Origin: an uncultured Clostridium sp.
GTDB lineage: Bacteria; Bacillota; Clostridia; TANB77; CAG-508
Length of the DNA: 50,841 nt
Direction of reading: 5' to 3'
NCBI GenBank assembly: GCA_946409935.1
Contig: CAMJYG010000012.1
Location: forward strand, 1 to 50,841
Below the pieces are notes generated by a model. It did not search any database. It saw only the letters and a program-made list of their open reading frames with translations, and was not told the DNA's origin. The position numbers and the translations under genes are program-made. Below, piece after piece: positions 35,004-43,440 of the stretch (position 1 is its first letter; the number at the start of each line of letters is the position of its first letter).

Positions 35004-35225
35004 TTAAGAATTATTTTTTCTATTAACATCAACAATAAAGCTGATATCTAAATCTACAAAATATTCTGAAATTTTATCTCCATCAATATTAGCTCTTTGC
35101 TCTAAAATTTTCACTTCTGAAAGATAATCAATGGTTTTTGAAGTTTCAGATATTGCTTTAACAATTGCATCTTTCCAAGATACTGTTGAATAACCAGTAA
35201 TTATTAAATGTTTTTTTATTTCCAT
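35004..35225 (-). CDS. Dodecin-like small protein
   Basis: The 73 residues start at ATG 35225 after GAAAGGATTG. The sequence EIKKHLIITGYSTVSWKDAI continues with a helix (VKAISETSKTIDYL) and two strands ending DLDISFIV. This is the beta-alpha-beta-beta plan of dodecins, including the S-W-x-D/E-A motif. Dodecins form hollow dodecamers that store flavin, CoA or other small ligands. It leads the spoVA operon, which suggests use during sporulation, but the ligand is unknown. The residue that contacts flavin in archaeal and bacterial dodecins is not evident. Confidence 0.75.
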   Translation of the reverse strand: MEIKKHLIITGYSTVSWKDAIVKAISETSKTIDYLSEVKILEQRANIDGDKISEYFVDLDISFIVDVNRKNNS

Positions 35226-35394
35226 AATAAAATTCAATCCTTTCTCATAATTGTTTAAAAGCATAGATAAAGCTAAAAACAAATCTTTTAAGAATATCTT
35301 TTCCACAAGTTAGAAAAAATATGCAAAATATGTGGAAATTTTTATTGAATAAATATATAATTACATTAATAACATGGATAGCTATTTACAAAAG

Positions 35395-35442
35395 AGTGTC
35401 CCCTTGACAATTTATTGCCAAAAGGGGCGTCCCTATGGCAAT
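35395..35442 (+). repeat. Repeat family D, copy 3, directly upstream of the rsmB RBS
   Basis: GTGTCCCCTTGACAATTTAT is followed by TGCCAAAAGGGGCGTCCC and TATGGCAAT, then the GGAGGAG ribosome-binding site of rsmB. Confidence 0.82.
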
Positions 35443-35458
35443 AATTGGAGGAGAGTTT

Positions 35459-36802
35459 ATGATTGATTTGGCTAGAGAAACAGCATTAAAAATTTTGTAT
35501 AAAATAGAAAAGGAAGGCGCATATTCGAATATTGCGTTAGATGAAGAGATAAGAAATAATAGAAAAAAATTAAGTGAAAAAGATATAGGCTTGATTTCTG
35601 AAATAGTATATGGAACTATCACTTGGAAATTAACATTGGATGAAATTATAAAAAAATATTCGAAAATAAGGTTAAAAAAAATATCTTTATGGATTTTAAA
35701 TATACTAAGAATTGGAATATATCAAATAATCTTTCTAGATAAAATTCCGAAGTCTGCTGCTGTAAATGAAAGTGTTAATTTAGCAAAAAGATATGGACAT
35801 AATGCAAGTAGTAATTTTGTAAATGCTATATTAAGAAAAGTAGAAAAATCTGATTATGAAGATTTTTTTGAAATTGAAAATGATATTGAAAGAATATCTA
35901 AAACTACATCTATGCCGGAGTGGATAATTGAGGAATTGTTAAAAGAAAAGACCTTAGAAGAGGTTAATGAAATATGTATTAATTCAAATAAAAGACCGAA
36001 GGTTTGTATACGAGTAAATAGGCTAAAAACCAATAAAGAGGAATTGAAAAAAGCTTTAGAAAATAGGAAAATAAATTCAAACTATGGTATTATAGATGAT
36101 TTTTTAATATTGGAAAAAGCTAAAAACTTAGAAAATTTGGAAGAATTTAAAAATGGTAAATTTACAATTCAAGATGAAGCAGCAGGATTAATACCGCTAA
36201 TTTTAAATCCACAAGAAAATGAAATTATTTTAGATGCATGTAGTAGTCCTGGTGGGAAAACAACATATATGGCTGAAATGATGGAAAACAAAGGAAAAAT
36301 AGAAGCCTGGGATATTCATGAACATAGGACAAAACTTGTAGAAAAAACTGCTGAAAGATTAGGGATAACAATTGTTGAAACTAATGTAAAGGATGCTACA
36401 ATTTACGATGAAAAATATAAAAACAAATTTGACAAAATTTTATTAGATGTTCCATGTTTAGGGATAGGCGTATTAAAAAGAAAGCCAGATATAAAATGGC
36501 AAAGGAAAAAAGAGGATATACAAGAAATTTCTAAAATACAAAAAGATATATTACAAAATTGTTCAAAATACTTGAAAAAAGGTGGGGAACTTGTATATTC
36601 AACATGTAGCATTTTAAAAGAAGAGAATGAAAAAATTATTGAAGATTTTTTAGCAAAAAATAACAATTTCGAAATAGTAAAAATTGATAAATTAGAACAA
36701 AATTTTTTTAAAAGATTCTTGAAACATAGTTGTTACATTCAAGTATATCAGAATGAAAAAACTGACGGATTTTTTATATGCAAAATACGAAAAAAATCAT
36801 AA
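35459..36802 (+). CDS. rsmB: 16S rRNA (cytosine-967-C5)-methyltransferase
   Basis: RsmB methylates C967 of 16S rRNA with S-adenosylmethionine. The 447 residues have an N-terminal NusB-like domain (RETALKILYKIEKEGAYSNI onwards) and a C-terminal Rossmann methyltransferase. The SAM motif is LDACSSPGGKTTYMAE at about residue 258. The two cysteines lie in DVPCLGIGVLKRKPD and YSTCSILKEENE. ATG 35459 follows GGAGGAG, which directly adjoins repeat D copy 3. No other gene shares the transcript downstream. Confidence 0.95.
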   Translation: MIDLARETALKILYKIEKEGAYSNIALDEEIRNNRKKLSEKDIGLISEIVYGTITWKLTLDEIIKKYSKIRLKKISLWILNILRIGIYQIIFLDKIPKSAAVNESVNLAKRYGHNASSNFVNAILRKVEKSDYEDFFEIENDIERISKTTSMPEWIIEELLKEKTLEEVNEICINSNKRPKVCIRVNRLKTNKEELKKALENRKINSNYGIIDDFLILEKAKNLENLEEFKNGKFTIQDEAAGLIPLILNPQENEIILDACSSPGGKTTYMAEMMENKGKIEAWDIHEHRTKLVEKTAERLGITIVETNVKDATIYDEKYKNKFDKILLDVPCLGIGVLKRKPDIKWQRKKEDIQEISKIQKDILQNCSKYLKKGGELVYSTCSILKEENEKIIEDFLAKNNNFEIVKIDKLEQNFFKRFLKHSCYIQVYQNEKTDGFFICKIRKKS

Positions 36803-36924
36803 AAAATATATATTACAATTATATTACATTTCTATTACGATTGCATTAAACATATTGACTTTTTTCTAAATAAATATAAAATAAAGGTATATATTGAAAA
36901 AAATAGCGTGTTATAAAAAATGTA

Positions 36925-36998
36925 GTTACAATACACAACTTCTAAAATAGTCTGCCTTGCTTAGCGCAATTAAATTTATATAAGATGTAAATTGTAAC
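36925..36998. repeat. Repeat family B, copy 5 (short form)
   Basis: Ends GTTACAATACACAACTT and ATGTAAATTGTAAC with the CTGCCTTGCTTAGCGCAATT core. It lies about 100 bases before the pilus operon. Confidence 0.75.
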
Positions 36999-37099
36999 AA
37001 ACTGTAAGAATTATAACAAGAATTTTGGTAAAAATATAAATAGTTACATCAAATAAGAAAAAGATTAGTTGTAACAAAAAAATAGCAAAGGAGAAAACA

Positions 37100-38725
37100 A
37101 TGGCAAATACAAATTGTCTTGGACTATATATAGAAGAACATTTAATTAAATATGCAAAAGTGTCTAAAGAAAATGAAAAAATAAAAGTCGAAGCTTTTGG
37201 AATTAAATTTTATGATAAGCTATCAACAGCCATAGAACAAGTTATTCAAGAAACATATAGCCAAAAAACACCAATAAGTGTTAACTTATCAGAAGAAATG
37301 TACAATTATTTTGACATGTTTTCTTTATTAAATAAGAATGATTTACAAAAAGCGATAAATACAGAATTTGATTCTTTTTGCACAGATAGAGGATATAATC
37401 CAAATGTATTTGAAACTAGATATGCATTGGTAGAAAATCTTGTAGATAAAAACAAAGTAAGAGTAATTCATATTGCAGAAAATAAAATAGAATTAAACAA
37501 AAGAAGCCAACAAATTGAAGGATATAAATTAACAAATATATCTCCAATATCTGTATCAATTCCAAATTTAATAGATGCAACGAAAGTTGAAAATTCAATA
37601 ATTGTAAATATGGAAGATAAAACAACAATAACAACAATATTACAAAATAAAATTTATAATATTGATGTATTAGAAGAGGGAAGCGAACAGTTTTTATCTA
37701 AGATAAATTTAAAAGAAAATTCATATTCAAAAGCTTACGAAATATGCAAAAATACAACAATATACACTTCTGAAGGAATAGATTTACAAAAAGAAGAAGT
37801 TCTTTATTTAGAAGATATTATGCCTGTATTATACAATATTGTAAGTGCGGTTATGAAAATAATAAATAACAGTACCGAAAAAATAAATAAAGTATATTTA
37901 ACCGGTACAGCAAGTTTAATTAATAATATAGATTTATACTTTCAGGAATATTTAAATGGAATTGAATGCGAAATATTAAGACCATATTTTGTTGAAAGTG
38001 TAAAAGATATTAGTATTAAAGATTATATAGAAGTTAATTCAGCAATATCTTTAGCTACAATGGGAATAGGCGAAGGAATTGGAGGAATGAACTTCAAAGG
38101 AAAATCATTTGCAGACAGAATTCCAGATTGGCTAAAAATAGATACAAATCCAGAAAAAACACCGAAAGAAAAGAAAAATTCAGGAGGATTATTAACTTGG
38201 GATTTAGGACAAAGTCTAGACAAAACTGAAATTAATTTAATAAGAACAGCAGTTGGACTTTTACTTTTATTTATAATATATAGTACTTTTTCAAATGTTT
38301 TAGCAAAACAAATTTCAAACAAGAAAAAAGAAGCAGAAGATGCAATAGCCTTTACAAATAGCCAAATAAGTTTAATAAATGCTGATGACGAAAAAGTAAA
38401 AACAAAAACAAATAATTATTCAAATATGATTGCAAAATTAGAACAAGCCAACAAAGATCTAGCAGAAAGAAATAGAAGAAAAAATGAAATACCAAACTTA
38501 TTAAATCAAATAATGTCAGTTGTACCAGAAAATGTTCAAATAACTTCTATTGAAAATACTACAGATTCACATGTAGTTATAAATGCACAATCTGATAGAT
38601 ATGAGCAATTAGGATATTTAAAGGCAAAAATAAAATTAGACATGATATTAACAGATGTAATATCAACTGCAGGGCAAAAAGACAATAATATCGTAACAGT
38701 CAGAATAGAAGGTGATTTACCATGA
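37100..38725 (+). CDS. pilM: Type IV pilus assembly protein, PilM-PilN fusion
   Basis: In most systems PilM is a cytoplasmic actin-like protein that binds PilN, a bitopic membrane protein; together they align the pilus machine. Here 541 residues combine both. Residues 1-360 are PilM-like, opening LGLYIEEHLIKYAKVSKENE and containing the phosphate-loop-like segment VYLTGTASLINNID. One hydrophobic segment (LLLLFIIYSTFSNVLA, about 395-410) is followed by a coiled coil and a PilN-like domain (VPENVQITSIENTTDSHVVI). The stop overlaps the next start as ATGA. Confidence 0.82.
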   Translation: MANTNCLGLYIEEHLIKYAKVSKENEKIKVEAFGIKFYDKLSTAIEQVIQETYSQKTPISVNLSEEMYNYFDMFSLLNKNDLQKAINTEFDSFCTDRGYNPNVFETRYALVENLVDKNKVRVIHIAENKIELNKRSQQIEGYKLTNISPISVSIPNLIDATKVENSIIVNMEDKTTITTILQNKIYNIDVLEEGSEQFLSKINLKENSYSKAYEICKNTTIYTSEGIDLQKEEVLYLEDIMPVLYNIVSAVMKIINNSTEKINKVYLTGTASLINNIDLYFQEYLNGIECEILRPYFVESVKDISIKDYIEVNSAISLATMGIGEGIGGMNFKGKSFADRIPDWLKIDTNPEKTPKEKKNSGGLLTWDLGQSLDKTEINLIRTAVGLLLLFIIYSTFSNVLAKQISNKKKEAEDAIAFTNSQISLINADDEKVKTKTNNYSNMIAKLEQANKDLAERNRRKNEIPNLLNQIMSVVPENVQITSIENTTDSHVVINAQSDRYEQLGYLKAKIKLDMILTDVISTAGQKDNNIVTVRIEGDLP

Positions 38726-39468
38726 AAAAATTATTAATATTAATTCTAATTGGTTTATTGTTAATACTTTCTATTTTCGCTGTAGTAAAAGGAATAAACA
38801 TTGGAAAACTTGAAATTTTGGGATTTAACTCAATAAAACAAAGAAGTATAGAATTGGATGACAAAATTCAAGAAGCAAGCAAAATAAATGAGAAAGATTA
38901 TAAACAAGCAATAAGTACATTAGAAGAAGACGGTAAAAAATTACAGCAAGAAAAGAAAAAATATGATGATATGACACAAGTTAGCGAAGAAAGCGAAATA
39001 GCAAGTGCAAACCAAATGGAAAGATATGAAGTTGAAACATTATGGGTAAAACTAGGTAACCATGCAACAAGCGAAGGTGTAATAATGAAAATGGAAATAT
39101 TACAGGGAAGCTCAGGTGCAGCAGGCACATATAACCTAAGATTCACGGTAACAGGAAGCTATATATCAATAGTAGACTTTGTATCAGATATTGAAAATGA
39201 TAGTACACTAGGATTTACAATAGAAGAATTTAAGATGGTTCCAACAAGTTCAGAAGCAAATTTGGAAGCAACCTTTGTATGCAAAAATATAACAATAAAA
39301 GACTTATCATCAGCAAGTAGCCCAAGCCCAACATCAACAAGTACAACAAACAATTCAAATACAAATACTACATCAAATAATAAAAATACAACAAATACAT
39401 CATCTAATACAAATAATACAGCAACTAATACAACTACAAATAATACAAACAGTACAAATAATGTGTAG
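38722..39468 (+). CDS. PilO-like pilus assembly protein
   Basis: The 248 residues have one N-terminal membrane segment (LLILILIGLLLILSIFAVV), a coiled coil and a ferredoxin-like domain (YNLRFTVTGSYISIVDFVSD). These are followed by a tail of about 50 Asn/Thr/Ser residues. The position after the PilM-PilN gene, the four-base overlap and the architecture fit PilO. The low-complexity tail is unusual and shares its composition with the C-terminus of the next gene. Confidence 0.72.
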   Translation: MKKLLILILIGLLLILSIFAVVKGINIGKLEILGFNSIKQRSIELDDKIQEASKINEKDYKQAISTLEEDGKKLQQEKKKYDDMTQVSEESEIASANQMERYEVETLWVKLGNHATSEGVIMKMEILQGSSGAAGTYNLRFTVTGSYISIVDFVSDIENDSTLGFTIEEFKMVPTSSEANLEATFVCKNITIKDLSSASSPSPTSTSTTNNSNTNTTSNNKNTTNTSSNTNNTATNTTTNNTNSTNNV

Positions 39469-39541
39469 TATAATACAAATAAAAATATTACAAATACAAA
39501 TAGACAGTATGGAAAACTTTTAGAAAGGAAGAAATGTGAAT

Positions 39542-40024
39542 ATGGCTAAAACAATTTTAAAAGAATTAATAATAGCAATGTTATTATGTTTAGCTATTAT
39601 ACTAATTTTAGGAATATTACTTTATGAATATGTACCAATAGCAAAAACAATTCCTAACACAGTTTCATATACCACTCCAGAAGAAGTTAAACAAGAATTA
39701 TTAACAGCAGATAGTATAGATGAAAACAAAGTAATATTAACATATGAAGTAGATTCAACAGACTTAAATAATTATAAACAAATAAATGACTATAAACCAG
39801 GAAAAGCAAATCCATTTTCAACTTATGTAGTAACAGAAGAAAAAAATGAAGAAACAAATACAACAGGAACAGATAATAATACAGGTTCTGGAAATTCAAA
39901 CTCAAGTGGTTCAAATAACACATCAAATTCAGGTAGTTCACAAGGTGGCACATCAACTAATACTTCAACAGACAATACAACAACATCTGGTGGATATTAC
40001 TTTAAAGATAAAGGCACAAAATAA
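39542..40024 (+). CDS. Bitopic pilus-locus protein with Ser/Thr/Asn-rich tail
   Basis: The 160 residues start at ATG 39542, after GAAAGGAAG. Residues 8-30 form a membrane segment. The short soluble part contains YKPGKANPFSTYV, which recalls the NPF segment of PilP/GspC-type lipoproteins, but there is no lipobox. The last 60 residues are Gly/Ser/Asn/Thr-rich and disordered. Its position suggests a PilP-like alignment-complex subunit. I am not sure of the family. Confidence 0.6.
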   Translation: MAKTILKELIIAMLLCLAIILILGILLYEYVPIAKTIPNTVSYTTPEEVKQELLTADSIDENKVILTYEVDSTDLNNYKQINDYKPGKANPFSTYVVTEEKNEETNTTGTDNNTGSGNSNSSGSNNTSNSGSSQGGTSTNTSTDNTTTSGGYYFKDKGTK

Positions 40025-40105
40025 TTAATTAGTTTTTTACATTATATTTATATAAAGTATAAATATAAAATTATATATAAATCAAAAGAAAAGGAGGAAA
40101 AAAAC

Positions 40106-40579
40106 ATGAGAAATCAGAAAGGTATTACTTTAATAGCATTAGTTATAACCATAATTGTGCTATTAATTTTAGCAGGGGTGTCTATTGCAATGCTAACAGG
40201 ACAAAATGGTATATTAACACAAGCAAATTCAGCTAAATCAGATACATCAAGAGCAGAAGCTATTGAAAAAATTAATTTAGCATTAAATGCTGTAAAATCA
40301 GAGGTATATAAACAACAAGTTACTAGTTCAAGCTATAAACCATTAACTGGATCATCAGGAACATATGCTTTAGAATCTGCAATAACAACTATTTTAGGTA
40401 AAGATACTATATTACCATCAGGTGCATCAGGAGATTATGTTTATTCATTAAATCAAACTTCTGGTATATTAACAATTTCTTATTATAATACAACAACTAA
40501 AGTTACAACAGTTACTGGAACAATTAATTTGTCAGCAGCACCTTATACGATCGTTGCTGCTCCTGCTCCAACAGTATAG
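40106..40579 (+). CDS. Type IV major-type pilin, copy 1
   Basis: The 157 residues begin MRNQKGITLIALVITIIVLL. The prepilin peptidase should cut after Gly6 and leave an N-methylated isoleucine. The mature position 5 is Ala, not the usual Glu. The helix continues to about residue 60, followed by a small globular domain rich in Ser/Thr. The start follows AAAGGAGG. The next gene is a paralogue with almost the same first 50 residues, and the surface protein at 26744 shares them too. Confidence 0.88.
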   Translation: MRNQKGITLIALVITIIVLLILAGVSIAMLTGQNGILTQANSAKSDTSRAEAIEKINLALNAVKSEVYKQQVTSSSYKPLTGSSGTYALESAITTILGKDTILPSGASGDYVYSLNQTSGILTISYYNTTTKVTTVTGTINLSAAPYTIVAAPAPTV

Positions 40580-40617
40580 AAATTATTAATTTGTAAAAAA
40601 ATAGGGAGGATTTTGAA

Positions 40618-41160
40618 ATGAAAAATCAAAAAGGTATTACTTTAATAGCATTAGTTATAACAATAATTGTTTTATTAATATTAGCAGGTGTTTCTATTGC
40701 AATGCTTACAGGTGAAAATGGGATATTAACGCAAGCAAACTCATCTAAGAGTGAAACAAATAAATCTGAAGCTATAGAAAGAATCAGCTTAGCATTAAAT
40801 GCCGTAAAAGCAAAAGTATATGAAATGGAAGTTGGAAGTGCAACATATAATCCAATAGGTGATAGTACAGGAGAAACAGGTGCTGATCAAGATGATTTAG
40901 AAAAAGCTATTACTTCAGTACTAAAATTAGACCAAATAGTTCCAAGAAATACAACAACAGAAACAAGTAATGATGGAAAATATGTGTATGAATTAGATGG
41001 TAATACACTTATATTATCTTACTATAACACAACAACAAATGTTGGTTCAGTTGTTAATGATACTGTAACTGCTGTAAAAGGAACAATTGATTTAAATAAT
41101 GCAACAAACAATACTCATTATTTAGAAATAAGTACAGTTGCTTTAGGAACATTAGATTAA
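40618..41160 (+). CDS. Type IV major-type pilin, copy 2
   Basis: The 180 residues begin MKNQKGITLIALVITIIVLL and share the leader, helix and SEAIERISLALNAVKAK stretch with the upstream copy. The C-terminal domains differ, having been extended and diverged after tandem duplication. Mature position 5 is again Ala. The gene sits 39 bases after copy 1 with its own AGGGAGG. Which of the two is the main subunit cannot be told. Confidence 0.88.
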   Translation: MKNQKGITLIALVITIIVLLILAGVSIAMLTGENGILTQANSSKSETNKSEAIERISLALNAVKAKVYEMEVGSATYNPIGDSTGETGADQDDLEKAITSVLKLDQIVPRNTTTETSNDGKYVYELDGNTLILSYYNTTTNVGSVVNDTVTAVKGTIDLNNATNNTHYLEISTVALGTLD

Positions 41161-41227
41161 TTTAAATTGTAGAGAGCCATACGCACACTAAGTGTGTATG
41201 GCTAAATTTATAAAAAAGGAAAAACAA

Positions 41228-42043
41228 ATGGAAATATTTTTATACATAATATTATTTTTAATAGGAATATTTTTTGGAAGCTTTTACACATTAGCAGTAT
41301 ATAGAATTCCAAAAAGACAAGATATTACACATACACACTCATATTGTCCTAATTGTAATCACAAATTAGGTTTATTAGATTTAATTCCAATTTTTAGTTA
41401 CATATTTTTAAAAGGAAAATGCAGATATTGCAATGAAAAAATAAGACCAAGATATTTAATTTTAGAAACATTATCTGGCTTATTATTTGTTGTTTTAGGA
41501 TATGTAATGAAATTAGATTTATTAAATTTAAGCACAATGAAAATTGTTGAATTTTCTTTTATGGTATTATATTTTACATTTATAATATTAATATCAGGAA
41601 TTGACAAAGAAAACAGAAAAATGGACAAAATGGTTTCAGTATATGGTATTGTAATATCTATTATGTATATGTTATATCTATGCATAGTAGAGAATGCTAA
41701 TATATATAGATATGGCATATATTTAGCTTTGTACATAATAGTTCTTATTTTAGATACAATAACTCTAAAAAGATTTGCGAAAAACAGCTATTTAACAGGT
41801 ATATTGTTAATGATAATAACAATGTTAGTTTTTACAGGAAGATATGTTACTATAAATTCAATAATAATAACACTTTTAGCAATGGCAATATATCTATTAA
41901 TATATAAAATAATTGAAAGAAAAGATAAAAATAGAAGAACAGATAAACAAATATCTAAAACAATAAGTATTGGATTTTATCTTGGATTTTCAAATTTATT
42001 ATCTTTAATTTTTGTACTTTACTGTAGTAATTTCGTTTTGTGA
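41228..42043 (+). CDS. pilD: Prepilin leader peptidase / N-methyltransferase, atypical active site
   Basis: This membrane enzyme cuts and methylates prepilins. The 271 residues start at ATG 41228 after AAAAAGGA. The N-terminal domain has the usual GSFYTLAVYRIPKRQDI and two zinc-type CxxC pairs, CPNCNHKLG and CRYCNEKIRPRY. The first catalytic Asp fits ISGIDKENRKMDK. The second motif, GxGD, is not recognisable; the nearest Asp is in LILDTITLKRF. There are about eight hydrophobic segments. It is probably still the pilus peptidase because no other copy is in the locus, but activity should be considered unproven. Confidence 0.83.
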   Translation: MEIFLYIILFLIGIFFGSFYTLAVYRIPKRQDITHTHSYCPNCNHKLGLLDLIPIFSYIFLKGKCRYCNEKIRPRYLILETLSGLLFVVLGYVMKLDLLNLSTMKIVEFSFMVLYFTFIILISGIDKENRKMDKMVSVYGIVISIMYMLYLCIVENANIYRYGIYLALYIIVLILDTITLKRFAKNSYLTGILLMIITMLVFTGRYVTINSIIITLLAMAIYLLIYKIIERKDKNRRTDKQISKTISIGFYLGFSNLLSLIFVLYCSNFVL

Positions 42044-42063
42044 ATTGGAGGATAAACTTAAAC

Positions 42064-42519
42064 ATGAAATTTAAAAGTGAAAAAGGCTTTACAGGAGTTG
42101 ACATAGCAATAGCTATAGTAGTGCTTTTTATATTTGTATCAATAATTTCAATTTTATCATATGGTGTTAGCAGTTCTGCAAAAGAGCTAGAACTAAAATC
42201 TAAAGCAACATATTTGGCTATAGACGAATTAGAAAAAATGAAAAATTTAGATTTTGAAGATATTGCAGATTACGGTGTATGTTTTGATAATAAAGTTAAT
42301 TATGTTGAAAAAGATGAAAATGATCAAGATATAGTTATTGATGAGGTTGCAATTGACGGAGAAGAAGGCTTTTATAGGACAATATTAATAAATGATTATA
42401 AAGATATAGATTCCACAAAAACTGAAGGATTAGTAAAAAAAGTAACAGTTCAAATTAGTTATGTGTTTAAAGCTAAAACTGAGGTAGTTGAGATGTCTAC
42501 AGTTTTATCAAAAGAATAA
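42064..42519 (+). CDS. Minor pseudopilin with Asp at mature position 5
   Basis: The 151 residues begin MKFKSEKGFTGVDIAIAIVV. After cleavage at Gly8 the mature protein starts F-T-G-V-D, so Asp replaces the usual Glu5. A helix and a compact acidic domain follow. ATG 42064 is preceded by GGAGG, 21 bases downstream of the pilD stop. The role is likely that of a GspI/PilV-type minor subunit. Confidence 0.8.
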   Translation: MKFKSEKGFTGVDIAIAIVVLFIFVSIISILSYGVSSSAKELELKSKATYLAIDELEKMKNLDFEDIADYGVCFDNKVNYVEKDENDQDIVIDEVAIDGEEGFYRTILINDYKDIDSTKTEGLVKKVTVQISYVFKAKTEVVEMSTVLSKE

Positions 42520-42601
42520 AGTTGAAAAATAATTATAATATTTTCAATATTATAAGGTAATACATGGTTATAGGTCAGCCATAATTATTTTGAAAGGAAT
42601 A

Positions 42602-42724
42602 GTTTGAAAAATAATTGGCAAATTTCGTCGTTTAACTGCGCTACGAAAGCTATCAACGTACAAGGAGTACGCTTCAAGCTTTCTTGCTTGTTAGCCTAGA
42701 AATTTATCCAATTCTTTTTCAAAC
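42602..42724 (+). repeat. Repeat family C, copy 4, before a minor pilin gene
   Basis: Terminal repeats GTTTGAAAAATAATTGG and CCAATTCTTTTTCAAAC enclose an unrelated inner palindrome (GTACAAGGAGTAC with CGAAAGC/GCTTTC arms). A short tail then leads to AGAAAGGAATG, the ribosome-binding site of the gene at 42772. Confidence 0.8.
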
Positions 42725-42771
42725 GATATGTGTTACTTCAAACCAAAATGAGAAAGGAATGTGAGTTTATA

Positions 42772-43233
42772 ATGAAATCACCCAAAGGTGTTACACTTAT
42801 TTCATTAACTGTATATATAATTGTAATGGTTATAATTGTTGCTATAGTATCAGTTATTAGTGGATTCTTTTATAAAAATGCAAACGGTTTAACCGCAACT
42901 GTAGACCCAATTGTAGAATATACAAAATTTAATACATTTTTTTCTCAAGAAGTAAACCATGAAAATATAAAAGTTTTAGAATGCGAAACAGAATATGAAA
43001 CACCAGGAGATAGCACATCAAATGTAACAAATAGTTATATTGTATTTGATGACGAAGTTCAATACACATTCATAAAAGCAAATACTTCTATATATAGAAA
43101 CAAAGTAAAAATATGCGATGGAGTAGATAGTTGTAAATTTGAGTATAAAATAAAAAATGGAAAAGCAGTAGTTGTTGTTACATTTATAGTTGATGATAAA
43201 ACAAAAGAAACAGAATTTACTCTAAAAATATAA
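42772..43233 (+). CDS. Minor pseudopilin (GspJ/PilW-like)
   Basis: The 153 residues begin MKSPKGVTLISLTVYIIVMV, with a prepilin cleavage site after Gly6 and Ser at mature position 5. The soluble part has paired cysteines in KICDGVDSCKFEY, possibly a disulfide. ATG 42772 follows AGAAAGGAATG provided next to repeat C copy 4. It is a pilus minor subunit by position and N-terminus. Confidence 0.78.
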   Translation: MKSPKGVTLISLTVYIIVMVIIVAIVSVISGFFYKNANGLTATVDPIVEYTKFNTFFSQEVNHENIKVLECETEYETPGDSTSNVTNSYIVFDDEVQYTFIKANTSIYRNKVKICDGVDSCKFEYKIKNGKAVVVVTFIVDDKTKETEFTLKI

Positions 43234-43244
43234 ATAAACACAGG

Positions 43245-43314
43245 GTACAGTTCAGTAACTTAAAGCTACTTTGTCCTGTTTAAAGTGATTAATATATTGT
43301 TACTGAAGTGTAAC
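43245..43314. repeat. Repeat family A/B-like short palindrome
   Basis: Ends GTACAGTTCAGTAAC and GTTACTGAAGTGTAAC with the TTGTCCTGTTTAA core seen inverted in family A. Confidence 0.6.
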
Positions 43315-43386
43315 AGGAAAATTTATGTAATTATAAAAAAATCACGAAAAAAATTTAAAAGTATAGTATAATTAATTTAGTATATT

Positions 43387-43408
43387 GTTACAATTTGCAA
43401 ATTGTAAC
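43387..43408. repeat. Perfect 22-bp palindrome upstream of pilB
   Basis: GTTACAATTTG and its exact complement CAAATTGTAAC are joined head to head. The outer bases equal the ends of repeat B. It lies 15 bases downstream of a TATAAT (43367-43372), so it could be an operator or a collapsed repeat B. Confidence 0.6.
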
Positions 43409-43440
43409 AGAGGAGAATACTAAGGAAAGGAACGATATAT

